Positions 9,713-18,061 of a stretch of 64,000 nt of DNA are shown here, piece by piece. The DNA lies in assembly GCF_900141915.1 (NCBI RefSeq), contig NZ_FQZG01000004.1, forward strand, positions 55,455-119,454, in the 5' to 3' direction. The DNA comes from Tessaracoccus bendigoensis DSM 12906 (GTDB lineage Bacteria; Actinomycetota; Actinomycetes; Propionibacteriales; Propionibacteriaceae). Below the pieces are notes generated by a model. It did not search any database. It worked only from the letters and a program-made list of their open reading frames with translations, and was not told the origin of the DNA. The translations under genes and the position numbers were made by a program. Numbering within the stretch: the stretch's first letter is position 1; every line of letters begins with the position of its first letter.

Positions 9713-9834
9713 GCGTCTGCCGAGCGTTCTTGCTGGTGACGGTGTCGGGGACGGGGCCGACTCGTCACCGGGTGGGTGCCGTCTTGTAGTGGCGTTGCGC
9801 CAAGGCCGCTGCCGCCGACTACCATGGTCGGGCT

Positions 9835-11307
9835 ATGACTATCGAGCGCACCTACCACGTCATCACCTACGGGTGTCAGATGAACGTCCACGATTCCGAG
9901 CGGATCAGCGGGCTCCTGGAAGAGGCGGGCCTGAAGCGGGCCGACGCCGAAGCGAGCCAGGCGCTCGGGGCCGGTGCCGACGTCGTGGTGTTCAACACGT
10001 GCGCGGTGAGGGAGAACGCCGACAACCGTCTCTACGGCAACCTCGGACACATGGCCAGCGTCAAGGCCAGGCATCCAGGCATGCAGATTGCGGTGGGTGG
10101 CTGCATGGCACAGAAGGACCGAGACATCATCGTGCGGAAAGCACCGTGGGTCGATGTCGTTTTCGGCACCAACAATGTCGGAGCGCTGCCGCGCCTCCTG
10201 GAACGTGCGCGCGTCGAGAAGGAATCCCAGGTCGAGATAGAGGAGGCCCTGGAGACCTTCCCAAGCAACCTGCCAAGTCGGCGTGAGTCGCCGTATTCGG
10301 CGTGGGTGTCGGTGAGCGTCGGCTGCAACAACACCTGCACTTTCTGCATCGTGCCGGCACTGCGAGGGAAGGAATCCGACCGCCGCCCGGGCGATATTCT
10401 CGCTGAGATCGAGATGCTGGTCGGCCAGGGCGTCCAGGAGATCACCCTGCTGGGGCAGAACGTCAATGCCTACGGGGTGGAGTTCGGTGATCGTCGTGCC
10501 TTCGCGAAACTGCTGCGCGCCTGTGGCGGTGTCGAGGGACTCGAACGGGTGCGCTTCACCTCGCCTCACCCGAAGGACTTCACCGACGATGTCATCGAGG
10601 CCATGGCCGAGACCCCCAATGTGATGCCCCAGTTGCACATGCCGCTGCAGTCGGGATCCGACGCCATCCTGAAGTCGATGCGTCGGTCCTACCGTTCAGA
10701 GCGGTTCCTCGGCATCCTCGACCGGGTCAGGGAGGCGATGCCGGAAGCCGCGATCACCACGGACATCATCGTCGGGTTCCCGGGGGAGAGCGAGGACGAC
10801 TTCCAGGCCACCATGGAGGTGGTGCGTCAAGCGAGGTTCTCTGCGGCCTTCACCTTCCAGTACTCAATCCGTCCTGGCACGCCGGCTGCAACGATGCCCC
10901 ACCAGGTACCCAAGCCCGTCGTGCAGGACCGCTACGAGCGACTCGTCGAGTTGGTCAACGACCTGGCCTGGCAGGAGAACCGACGCCTCGTCGGCAAAGA
11001 GGTCGAGGTCATGTTCGCCACCGGTGAGGGCCGCAAGGACGCCGAGACGCACCGGTTGAGCGGCCGGGCCAGGGACAACCGGCTCGTGCACGTCGCCGTT
11101 CCCGCTTCGGCGGACGATCGACCTCGTCCTGGCGACATCGCCACGGTGAGGATCACCCATGCCGCCCCTCACCACCTGAACGCCGACGACGGCTTCAAGG
11201 AGTTGCGGCGCACCAGGGGTGGAGACGCGTGGGAAGCGGCCACAAGCGGGCCGAAGGCCGAAGGCATCGGGCTGGGCATGCCGGGCGTCGGCCTGCCCGT
11301 GGCTTGA
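9835..11307 (+). CDS. miaB: tRNA-2-methylthio-N6-dimethylallyladenosine synthase MiaB
   Basis: MiaB is a radical-SAM methylthiotransferase acting on i6A37 of tRNAs that read U-starting codons. The N-terminal cluster cysteines are C14, C56 and C90. The radical-SAM motif CNNTCTFC is at C164, C168 and C171, and a TRAM domain lies near residues 375-445. The ITYGCQMN start separates it from RimO. The last ~35 residues extend past the TRAM domain and are low complexity. A TACCAT hexamer ends nine bases before the ATG. It acts after MiaA, encoded 3.5 kb downstream. Confidence 0.96.
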   Translation: MTIERTYHVITYGCQMNVHDSERISGLLEEAGLKRADAEASQALGAGADVVVFNTCAVRENADNRLYGNLGHMASVKARHPGMQIAVGGCMAQKDRDIIVRKAPWVDVVFGTNNVGALPRLLERARVEKESQVEIEEALETFPSNLPSRRESPYSAWVSVSVGCNNTCTFCIVPALRGKESDRRPGDILAEIEMLVGQGVQEITLLGQNVNAYGVEFGDRRAFAKLLRACGGVEGLERVRFTSPHPKDFTDDVIEAMAETPNVMPQLHMPLQSGSDAILKSMRRSYRSERFLGILDRVREAMPEAAITTDIIVGFPGESEDDFQATMEVVRQARFSAAFTFQYSIRPGTPAATMPHQVPKPVVQDRYERLVELVNDLAWQENRRLVGKEVEVMFATGEGRKDAETHRLSGRARDNRLVHVAVPASADDRPRPGDIATVRITHAAPHHLNADDGFKELRRTRGGDAWEAATSGPKAEGIGLGMPGVGLPVA

Positions 11308-11345
11308 TCCTTATCGATCTGGACCGTCGCTGAGATGCGCCGTCC

Positions 11346-14300
11346 GTGAGTCAATCTCTCGGAAAGAAGCCGGGGGAGCGGCGTAGGCGCGATGCTCGCG
11401 CCTGTGAAACCGATCCGCAGGTCCTCAGCAAGGCACCGACGACTGCCGCACCCACACTGGTGCTGGGCGCCCTGATCGTGTCGGGGGCGGGCCGGGCCGA
11501 AGTTGCTTCCCGACAGACGCTGGGCTGGGGCTTCGCGGCGAGGGCCTCTGCGTCCGAGTTCGACGGCACCAGACACGACGGCTTGTGGAACTCCTCCCAC
11601 GCCGACGTCGCGGGTTCGGCGGCTCTTTCGGCCGGTACGGTGCAGGTTTCCTTCACGCCCAGGAGCGCGGCAGGGAGGCAGACCATAGCCCATTTCTACA
11701 GTTCTGCGGTCCCGGAAAGCGGTGTGATTCTGGGTATCGACGCTACGTCGATCTTCTGGCGCGTCGGGGCTGACGAAGTGACGGTTCCCGTCTCGCTTAC
11801 CTTGAACCGGGCGCACCAGATCCATGCGACGGTCACCGAGGGAAGGCTGCGGATCTTCCTCGACGCCAGCCCTGTGTATTTCGGCGATTCGATCGGTTTT
11901 CTCGCATCGGTGGCCGGAGTGAATTCATTCGACATCGGTGGCCGAAACACAGGCGGTCAGGACTCCTACGCGGACTTCTTCACCGGCACCCTGCAACGCC
12001 TGACGGTGTTGGATGGGCCGCTGACGCCCAGTGAGATGAAGACGGTCAACCAGAACAACCGGTTCCCGGTGGCGCTGGATGACTTCTCGGCTCTGGCGGC
12101 TCAGGTGTCGCCGACCAAGATTGCCCCTGCAACCTGGGTGTTCACCGGCGACTCGATCACGAATGGCAATGTACACACCTACGGCATGCGATCCTGGAGC
12201 GAGCAGTTCGCCCAGCGATTGGTAGAAATCGGTCTCGGGGATGACACGGTGATCAACACCGGTATCTCGGGCGACACCTCTGTGGCGACCTCGACGACAC
12301 TGGGCGTCAACACCCGTTTCGAGGACAGGGTCGGCGCCTATGATCCGGACGTGGTCGTGGTGATGCTCGGCATGAACGATTCATCGACCGCTTTGGGGAT
12401 CGCCCGCGAGACCTACCTCGCAAACATGGGTGAGATCGTCGACAAGATCCGTGAGGTGGGTGCAACGCCCGTTCTTGCCGCCTCGAACCCGATCTGCTCG
12501 GAGGCCGAGGCTGGTCAGAGGAGCGCATATCCTGCCTATGTGCAGGGCCTGCGGGCTCTCGCGGCCTCGAAGCAAGTCGTCTTGGTCGATCACTTCGCCG
12601 ACTGGTTGACCCAGCCCGGTGGTGCGATGCCGACGGCGTGGTTCGGGGATGCCATCCACCCCAACGGCCTCGGGCACTGGCAGCTCACGCGCACACTGTT
12701 CCAGACGATCGGGGGCTGGGATCCTGCGAGCGGGATCGGGGCGGAGTCCGACACCCCCGTCAATGGATTCATCGAGGGCTCCGCACTTGAACTGCCTCTC
12801 ACGACCGCCCTCACGCAGAGCTACGGCTACGGCTTCTGCGGTGCTTTCGATGGCTCCCGTGTTGAGGATCGATCCGTCGACCTCGCCGCATATCCCATGC
12901 ACCGGCAGTTCGAGGGCACATACGCGGTGAAGTTCACCACCAGCAGCGCCGCGACAGGGGTATTGCTGGGTATCAGCGACTCGACCCGCTCGGACACCGC
13001 GCTGACGATCAGGAGCGTGGCCGGTGGGGTGCGGGCGCTCATCACCCGTGGGGGGATGGTCCTGCTCGACCTCGACTCCGGGGACTTGGGGCTCGCCGAT
13101 GGTGCCCAGCACACCGTCATGCTCTCCGCAGGCAACGGCACCACCCGCCTGACTGTCGACGGCAGGGTCGTCGGCTTCTCCGCCACGCAGAGGTTCGGCG
13201 CCGACGCGGGCTCGGCCGACACCCTGACCGTCGGTGCTCTGAAGAACGACTCAGGTACCTCGACGGGGTTCGTGGGGAGCATCGCTTGGGTCTACGCGCT
13301 GACTGAACCGACGGAGCCGGTCCAGCAGTTCACCCTGACCGGCGGCAACGCCGTGAGTCGGTCGGCGGACCTTACGCAACTCCTGGGCACGTTGTCACAG
13401 ACGGGGGCGTCGTGGCAGCAGTTCGAGTCGCGGCCGATCACGATCCTGACGGAGGATCTACAGGCCCCGAGCGGCGGATGGCGGCGCTGGACCGACAATC
13501 TGCAGGAACTCCATCGGGGTGAGCGGAACTACCGCCAGGATTACGTTGTCACGGTAAATCCTGGAGCGACCTCGGTGTCGGCGAGAGTCGGATGGTTCCT
13601 GGCACAGGGCAGGCTCTCCGCCTCACGGATGGTCATCCTCCAGGCGCTCGACGCGGACCTCGCCGCAGCGGGCGAAGCCTCCAGCTACCGGACTCTGCTG
13701 ACCGGAGCCGTCACCACGCTTCGCAGTGCCACCAGGTTGCCGGTCCTCATGACTTCGGTGACGGCCGACGCCGAAACGAACTCGGCCATGCGGTGCGCCG
13801 CGGCGGCCAGCGGGGCCGTGCTGATCGATTCAGAGGCTGAGGCGCTCCAGGTCGGCTCGGGAGCGGTCCCCGCCTCTTGGCTGAAGGCAGATGAGCTCAG
13901 CGCACTAGGACACGAGCGGGTCACGTTCCGGGTCCTGAAGGATCTCGGTATCTGGGCCGGATCCGACAGCCTGGCGGACTCCCATCCGCTCGCCCCGGCG
14001 AGGGGTGTGCTCGCCGTCCCTGGCGGAGCTCTGACGGTCAAGGCCGGTGGCAGTGTAGTGGTGCCGGTCAGCGTCGCCATCGACGGCACCGCCCACGATG
14101 TCGCTTTCGGCATCCACGCAGCCGGTGGCGCAGCCGAAGTGACAGACATCAGCGGCGCCACAGTGTCCGGTTCGACGGGACGTGACGCCAACCTGTCGAT
14201 CGGCGGTGCGCACAGCGGGACGGTGCAGGCGGTGGCGACCGTGAGGGTCCCCGCAGATGCGGTCGTCGGAAGCACGGTCCAGGTTGTGATCAACGCCTCG

Positions 14301-14417
14301 CTCGGCAACCAGCGGGCACGGTTCCCCGGCAAGGTGGTGAACCTGTCGGTGGTCTGCGGGGACACTTCCATGCCACTGAGGGAGGCGGGTTCACGCAACG
14401 AGAGGACTGGACCCTAA
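11346..14417 (+). CDS. Secreted two-half lectin/SGNH-hydrolase protein with a dead second esterase domain
   Basis: This 1,023-residue protein has a long basic N-region and a hydrophobic stretch at about 35-50 that could be a signal peptide. LamG/sialidase-N-like domain 1 spans about 58-238. SGNH domain 1 spans about 260-460 and carries the full set: G268-D269-S270, a glycine turn at 306-309, G342-x-N344-D345 and D435-x-x-H438. Lectin-like domain 2 (about 490-655) and a second SGNH-like domain (about 697-870) follow, then an Ig-like region to ~1000. In the second SGNH-like domain all catalytic blocks are replaced (S270 by L705, N344 by L768, D435/H438 by K847/E850). It has no LPXTG motif. The GTG start lacks a clear ribosome site. 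The substrate is unknown; acylated glycans are a guess. Confidence 0.75.
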   Translation: MSQSLGKKPGERRRRDARACETDPQVLSKAPTTAAPTLVLGALIVSGAGRAEVASRQTLGWGFAARASASEFDGTRHDGLWNSSHADVAGSAALSAGTVQVSFTPRSAAGRQTIAHFYSSAVPESGVILGIDATSIFWRVGADEVTVPVSLTLNRAHQIHATVTEGRLRIFLDASPVYFGDSIGFLASVAGVNSFDIGGRNTGGQDSYADFFTGTLQRLTVLDGPLTPSEMKTVNQNNRFPVALDDFSALAAQVSPTKIAPATWVFTGDSITNGNVHTYGMRSWSEQFAQRLVEIGLGDDTVINTGISGDTSVATSTTLGVNTRFEDRVGAYDPDVVVVMLGMNDSSTALGIARETYLANMGEIVDKIREVGATPVLAASNPICSEAEAGQRSAYPAYVQGLRALAASKQVVLVDHFADWLTQPGGAMPTAWFGDAIHPNGLGHWQLTRTLFQTIGGWDPASGIGAESDTPVNGFIEGSALELPLTTALTQSYGYGFCGAFDGSRVEDRSVDLAAYPMHRQFEGTYAVKFTTSSAATGVLLGISDSTRSDTALTIRSVAGGVRALITRGGMVLLDLDSGDLGLADGAQHTVMLSAGNGTTRLTVDGRVVGFSATQRFGADAGSADTLTVGALKNDSGTSTGFVGSIAWVYALTEPTEPVQQFTLTGGNAVSRSADLTQLLGTLSQTGASWQQFESRPITILTEDLQAPSGGWRRWTDNLQELHRGERNYRQDYVVTVNPGATSVSARVGWFLAQGRLSASRMVILQALDADLAAAGEASSYRTLLTGAVTTLRSATRLPVLMTSVTADAETNSAMRCAAAASGAVLIDSEAEALQVGSGAVPASWLKADELSALGHERVTFRVLKDLGIWAGSDSLADSHPLAPARGVLAVPGGALTVKAGGSVVVPVSVAIDGTAHDVAFGIHAAGGAAEVTDISGATVSGSTGRDANLSIGGAHSGTVQAVATVRVPADAVVGSTVQVVINASLGNQRARFPGKVVNLSVVCGDTSMPLREAGSRNERTGP

Positions 14418-14448
14418 ACAGCCTCGTGATGTTCCGACGCTGACACGC

Positions 14449-14477
14449 TGAGGACCGCCTGCGTGGGGCGGTCCTCA
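14449..14477. terminator. Bidirectional terminator hairpin
   Basis: An 11-bp perfect stem, TGAGGACCGCC with its complement, and a 7-base loop lie between two convergent genes, 31 bases after the secreted-protein stop. Confidence 0.7.
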
Positions 14478-14518
14478 GGCTCAGATACTCCTCGGCACGC
14501 CGGCCAGCGCCGGGTGAC

Positions 14519-14695
14519 CTACTGCCCGGTCAACTTGTCGAGTTGCTCCTTGGCAAGGTCCTGGACCTGATCGACCTGATCGGCGAACTTGTCCCCGGTC
14601 TTCTCGTCCACCAGATCGCCGGCCTGCTCGATACCGGCCTCGATCTTGTCCTCGTGTTCCTTGGCGAGATCGCCGAGGTTGTCGAGAATGCCCAT
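14519..14695 (-). CDS. Small MT0933/Rv0909-type 'antitoxin-like' protein
   Basis: This 58-residue, highly charged helical protein begins MGILDNLGDLAKEHEDKI and ends in KLTGQ. The composition and repeated amphipathic pattern match the actinobacterial MT0933-like family, annotated as an antitoxin by homology. GGAAG six bases upstream of the ATG at 14695 favours this start over an extension 13 codons longer. No toxin gene adjoins it, so the antitoxin role is not supported here. A CsbD-like stress protein is an alternative reading. Confidence 0.65.
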   Translation of the reverse strand: MGILDNLGDLAKEHEDKIEAGIEQAGDLVDEKTGDKFADQVDQVQDLAKEQLDKLTGQ

Positions 14696-14794
14696 TTGAC
14701 GCTTCCTTTCGCTGGATACCGCTGCTGAGCACATTGTTGCGGCTGCAGGGGGCGTCGGGCGACGATTCGGGAAGCTGGTGGCACACTTGGCTGC

Positions 14795-15709
14795 GTGTCC
14801 ACCCCGCTGATCGTGCTCGTCGGCCCCACCGCAACCGGCAAGTCAGGCCTAGCGGTCGACATTGCGCAGCGGCTGGCGGCCGAGGGGCGGCCGGCCGAGA
14901 TCATCAACGCGGACTCCATGCTCATCTACCGCGGCATGGACATCGGCACCGCGAAACCCACGCTGGACCAACGCGGAGGCGTGCCGCACCACCTCATCGA
15001 CATCGCTGACGTGACCGAGACCGCTTCGGTGGCCGGTTTCCAGGGCCGGGCGAGAGAAGTCATCGCGGGCCTCAGGGGCCGTGGCATCGTCCCCATCCTC
15101 GTGGGCGGATCCGCGCTGTACACCCGTGCCATCACCGACGTCTTCGACTTCCCCGGCTCCGACGACGAGGTCCGCGCAAGGTGGGAGGCCGAACTGGAGC
15201 GTGTGGGAGCGGTCGAACTCCACCGTCAACTGGCTTTGAGGGCACCTGAGTCGGCGGCCAAGATCGAACCCGGAAACGGGCGCCGCACCGTCCGGGCGCT
15301 CGAGGTGCTGGAACTGACGGGCGGACACCATCCGCACATCCCTGAGTGGACCTATGCGCTGGACGACGTGCACCAGTTCGGCCTGAACCTCGACCGGCAG
15401 GAACTCGACGCCCGGATCGATGCCCGGGTCGACCAGATGTGGGATGAAGGCCTCGTGGACGAGGTTCGCGGGCTCCTGGAAGTCGGACTCCGTGACGGTC
15501 TCACCGCCGTGCGGGCCATCGGTTACCGTCAGGTCGTCGACTTCCTTGACGGCCACGTCACCGAGGAAGAAGCAAGGACGGCGGTGAAGAAGAAGACGCG
15601 TACGTTCTTCAGGAAGCAACTCGGTTGGTACCGACGTGACCCGAGGATCGTATGGCTGGACGCAAAGCGGCCGGACAACGTGTCCCTGGTGATCTCACAG
15701 GTAGACTGA
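14795..15709 (+). CDS. miaA: tRNA dimethylallyltransferase MiaA
   Basis: MiaA attaches a dimethylallyl group to A37 of tRNA, the step before MiaB. The 304-residue product starts at GTG with the P-loop VGPTATGKSG at about residues 8-17. It continues with NADSMLIYRGMDIGTAKP and the PHHLID substrate loop. The central GNGRRTVRALEV and the C-terminal AIGYRQ/KKKTRTFFRKQLGWYR segments are family hallmarks. It heads the miaA-dapF-hflX-dinG run. Confidence 0.95.
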   Translation: MSTPLIVLVGPTATGKSGLAVDIAQRLAAEGRPAEIINADSMLIYRGMDIGTAKPTLDQRGGVPHHLIDIADVTETASVAGFQGRAREVIAGLRGRGIVPILVGGSALYTRAITDVFDFPGSDDEVRARWEAELERVGAVELHRQLALRAPESAAKIEPGNGRRTVRALEVLELTGGHHPHIPEWTYALDDVHQFGLNLDRQELDARIDARVDQMWDEGLVDEVRGLLEVGLRDGLTAVRAIGYRQVVDFLDGHVTEEEARTAVKKKTRTFFRKQLGWYRRDPRIVWLDAKRPDNVSLVISQVD

Positions 15710-15726
15710 AGGGCCAGGAGGTCGTG

Positions 15727-16542
15727 ATGCGCAGGTACAGCTTCCACAAGGGCCACGCGACAAAGAATGATTTCATCGTTCTCGATGATTCTTACGGCAT
15801 GCATGAGATGCAGCCTGACTTCATCCAGGTGCTGACCGACAGGCACTCGGGGGTCGGCGCCGACGGGGTGATCCGTGTCGTCCGCGCGGGCAGCGTCCGG
15901 GAGTGGAGCGGAGATCCCAATCTCTGGTTCATGGACTACTACAACGCCGATGGCAGCGTCGCGGAAATGTGCGGCAACGGTCTCAGGGTGTTTGCCAGGC
16001 ACCTCATCAACGAACAACTCGTTACCTCCAGCTCGTTCGATGTGGCGACCAGGGCTGGGATCAAGCACGTCGAGATCAGCAGGTTCGGCCTCATCAGCAC
16101 CGATATCGGCGAGGCGCTGGTCATGGACGAGACGGTGACTGTGAGGCTTGGGGACAGGGAATGGGCGGCCGACAAGGTCGACGTGGGCAACCCGCACGCG
16201 GTGGTGTTCGTGTCGGATGGGGCACTCGACCGGCTCATGCTCCACTCCGCCCCAACGTGGGCTCCGTCCGATGCGTTCCCTGACGGGGCCAATGTCGAGT
16301 TCGTACACATCGACGGGCCCGGCACGCTCTCCATGAGGGTGTTCGAGCGTGGTGTGGGCGAGACCTTGAGCTGCGGAACCGGGGTGGTCGCTTCAGCGGC
16401 CGCCTACCGCAGACGGAGCGGTTTCGAGGGCACCATCGCCGTCACCGTCCCCGGCGGGGAGCTGTCCGTGGCCTTCGACGGCGACAGGGCACTGCTCACC
16501 GGGCCCGCCGTCATCATCGGCCGTGGGGAGTTCTGGATCTGA
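15727..16542 (+). CDS. dapF: Diaminopimelate epimerase
   Basis: DapF converts LL- to meso-diaminopimelate for lysine and peptidoglycan. The two catalytic cysteines are visible: C82 in AEMCGNGLR and C216 in LSCGTGV. The ATG at 15727 has AGGAGG five bases before it and gives 271 residues, the usual length. A longer in-frame start at 15652 lies inside miaA and is rejected. The gene begins 17 bases after the miaA stop. Confidence 0.95.
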   Translation: MRRYSFHKGHATKNDFIVLDDSYGMHEMQPDFIQVLTDRHSGVGADGVIRVVRAGSVREWSGDPNLWFMDYYNADGSVAEMCGNGLRVFARHLINEQLVTSSSFDVATRAGIKHVEISRFGLISTDIGEALVMDETVTVRLGDREWAADKVDVGNPHAVVFVSDGALDRLMLHSAPTWAPSDAFPDGANVEFVHIDGPGTLSMRVFERGVGETLSCGTGVVASAAAYRRRSGFEGTIAVTVPGGELSVAFDGDRALLTGPAVIIGRGEFWI

Positions 16543-16633
16543 CACGGCAGGTGACCAGGTGGAGGTGATGATCGGCGCGACTTGTCCACAGGCTTAGCGC
16601 AGCCGCTTGGCCGCGGCAGATCCGGCTGGGACA

Positions 16634-18061
16634 ATGGATTCCAACATGACTGATTTTTACCCCGAAGAAGAGTTCGACGTCGGAGACGAGAACTACGACG
16701 GCGACCAGGTTGATCTCGCCGCTAGGCATTCACTGCGCCGTGTCGCGGGGATGCGCACCGAGCTGGAAGACGTCACCGAGGTCGAGTACCGACAGCTGCG
16801 TCTGGAGCGCGTCGTCCTGGTCAGTGTCTGGACCACGGGCACGGAGCAGGACGTCGACAACGCGATGGCAGAACTCAAGCTCCTGGCCGAGACCGCGGGC
16901 TCGGAGGTCCTGGAAGCCCTCGTGCAGCGTCGTTCCCACCCCGACCCGGCAACCTACATCGGCCGGGGCAAAGTCGAGGAGGTGGCCGAGGTGGTGCGTG
17001 CCACCGGAGCCGACACGGTGATCTGCGACGGCGAGCTGGAACCCGCCCAACTGCGTAACCTTGAAGACCGGATCAAGGTAAAGGTGGTCGACCGCACCGC
17101 CTTGATCCTCGACATCTTCGCCCAGCATGCAAAGAGCGCCGAAGGCAAGGCGCAGGTTGAGCTGGCCCAACTCCAGTACCTGAAGCAACGCCTGCGCGGT
17201 TGGGGTGGCAACTTGTCACGGCAGGCCGGCGGCCGTGCGGCAGGCGGCGCCGGGATCGGTGGGCGTGGCCCAGGTGAGACCAAGATCGAAACGGACCGCC
17301 GTCGGATCAAGACGCGTATTTCGCAACTGCGTCGTCGGCTCCGCGAGATGGATGCCACCCGCGAGGGCAAGCGCGCCGAACGTCGCAGAAACCAGGTGCC
17401 GTCGGTGGCCATCGTCGGCTACACGAATGCCGGGAAGTCGTCGCTGCTCAACCGGCTCACTGGAGCGGGCGTCCTTGTCGAGGACGCGCTGTTCGCCACG
17501 CTGGACCCGACGACCAGGCGCACCGAGACCAGCGACTCGCGGATCTACACCCTCACCGACACCGTCGGGTTCGTGCGCCATCTTCCGCACGACCTCGTCG
17601 AGGCATTCCGGTCCACGCTGGAGGAATCGGCCCTGGCCGATCTGCTGCTGCACGTGGTGGACGCCTCCGATCCCGACCCTGAGGGGCAGATCGCTGCGGT
17701 CAACACCGTGCTGACCGAGATCGGGGCATCGCAGGTGCCCGAGTTGCTGGTGCTCAACAAGGCCGATCTTGCGGATGAGCCCACCCTGTTGGCACTGCGC
17801 GCCAATCACCCAGAGGCCGTCGTGGTGTCGGCTCGCACGGGCGAAGGCATTGAGGAACTGCGGGCAACCCTTGAAGACCGGCTGCCCCGCCCCGAGGTCG
17901 AGATCACGGCGCTGGTGCCGTATTCACGAGGTGACCTCGTGGACCGTATCCACAAGGCCGGGATCATCCAGGTGCTCGAGCACACCGGTGAGGGCACCCT
18001 CGTGACGGCCAGGGTCAAGCCCGACCTGGCAGGCGACCTGCAGGCCTTCGCCCGTGACTGA
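16634..18061 (+). CDS. hflX: Ribosome-associated GTPase HflX
   Basis: HflX splits stalled or hibernating 70S ribosomes. The N-terminal HflX domain includes the SHPDPATYIGRGKVEE motif and a glycine-rich linker, GRAAGGAGIGGRGPGETK. The G domain has P-loop GYTNAGKSS, DTVGFVRHLP as G3 and NKAD as G4. ATG at 16634 gives 475 residues; ATG at 16646 is an equally possible start, and an upstream TTG is less likely. Its stop overlaps the dinG-like start by 8 bases. Confidence 0.93.
   Translation: MDSNMTDFYPEEEFDVGDENYDGDQVDLAARHSLRRVAGMRTELEDVTEVEYRQLRLERVVLVSVWTTGTEQDVDNAMAELKLLAETAGSEVLEALVQRRSHPDPATYIGRGKVEEVAEVVRATGADTVICDGELEPAQLRNLEDRIKVKVVDRTALILDIFAQHAKSAEGKAQVELAQLQYLKQRLRGWGGNLSRQAGGRAAGGAGIGGRGPGETKIETDRRRIKTRISQLRRRLREMDATREGKRAERRRNQVPSVAIVGYTNAGKSSLLNRLTGAGVLVEDALFATLDPTTRRTETSDSRIYTLTDTVGFVRHLPHDLVEAFRSTLEESALADLLLHVVDASDPDPEGQIAAVNTVLTEIGASQVPELLVLNKADLADEPTLLALRANHPEAVVVSARTGEGIEELRATLEDRLPRPEVEITALVPYSRGDLVDRIHKAGIIQVLEHTGEGTLVTARVKPDLAGDLQAFARD

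Larger units (their letters stand above)
9461..9740. repeat. Mosaic array of short palindromic repeats between epimerase and miaB
   Basis: This 421-base gap holds no gene. It is built from recurring modules. The odd palindrome CTGGTTACCAG occurs intact at 9475-9485 and 9514-9524 and in decayed form near 9602, 9623 and 9641. Each is joined to a TACCAGGGGTA-like half unit and to a GCTGGTGTTGAG-like unit. Two 72-bp segments are nearly identical and are listed separately. Short frames across the array are compositional artefacts. Confidence 0.7.

Noticed and set aside
9471..9789. Short plus-strand frames across the 9.5-kb gap
   Set aside because: They are translations of the repeat array, with the same peptide appearing twice because the DNA repeats.
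14519..14695. Toxin-antitoxin system
   Set aside because: Only an antitoxin-like family member is present; no toxin gene lies on either side.
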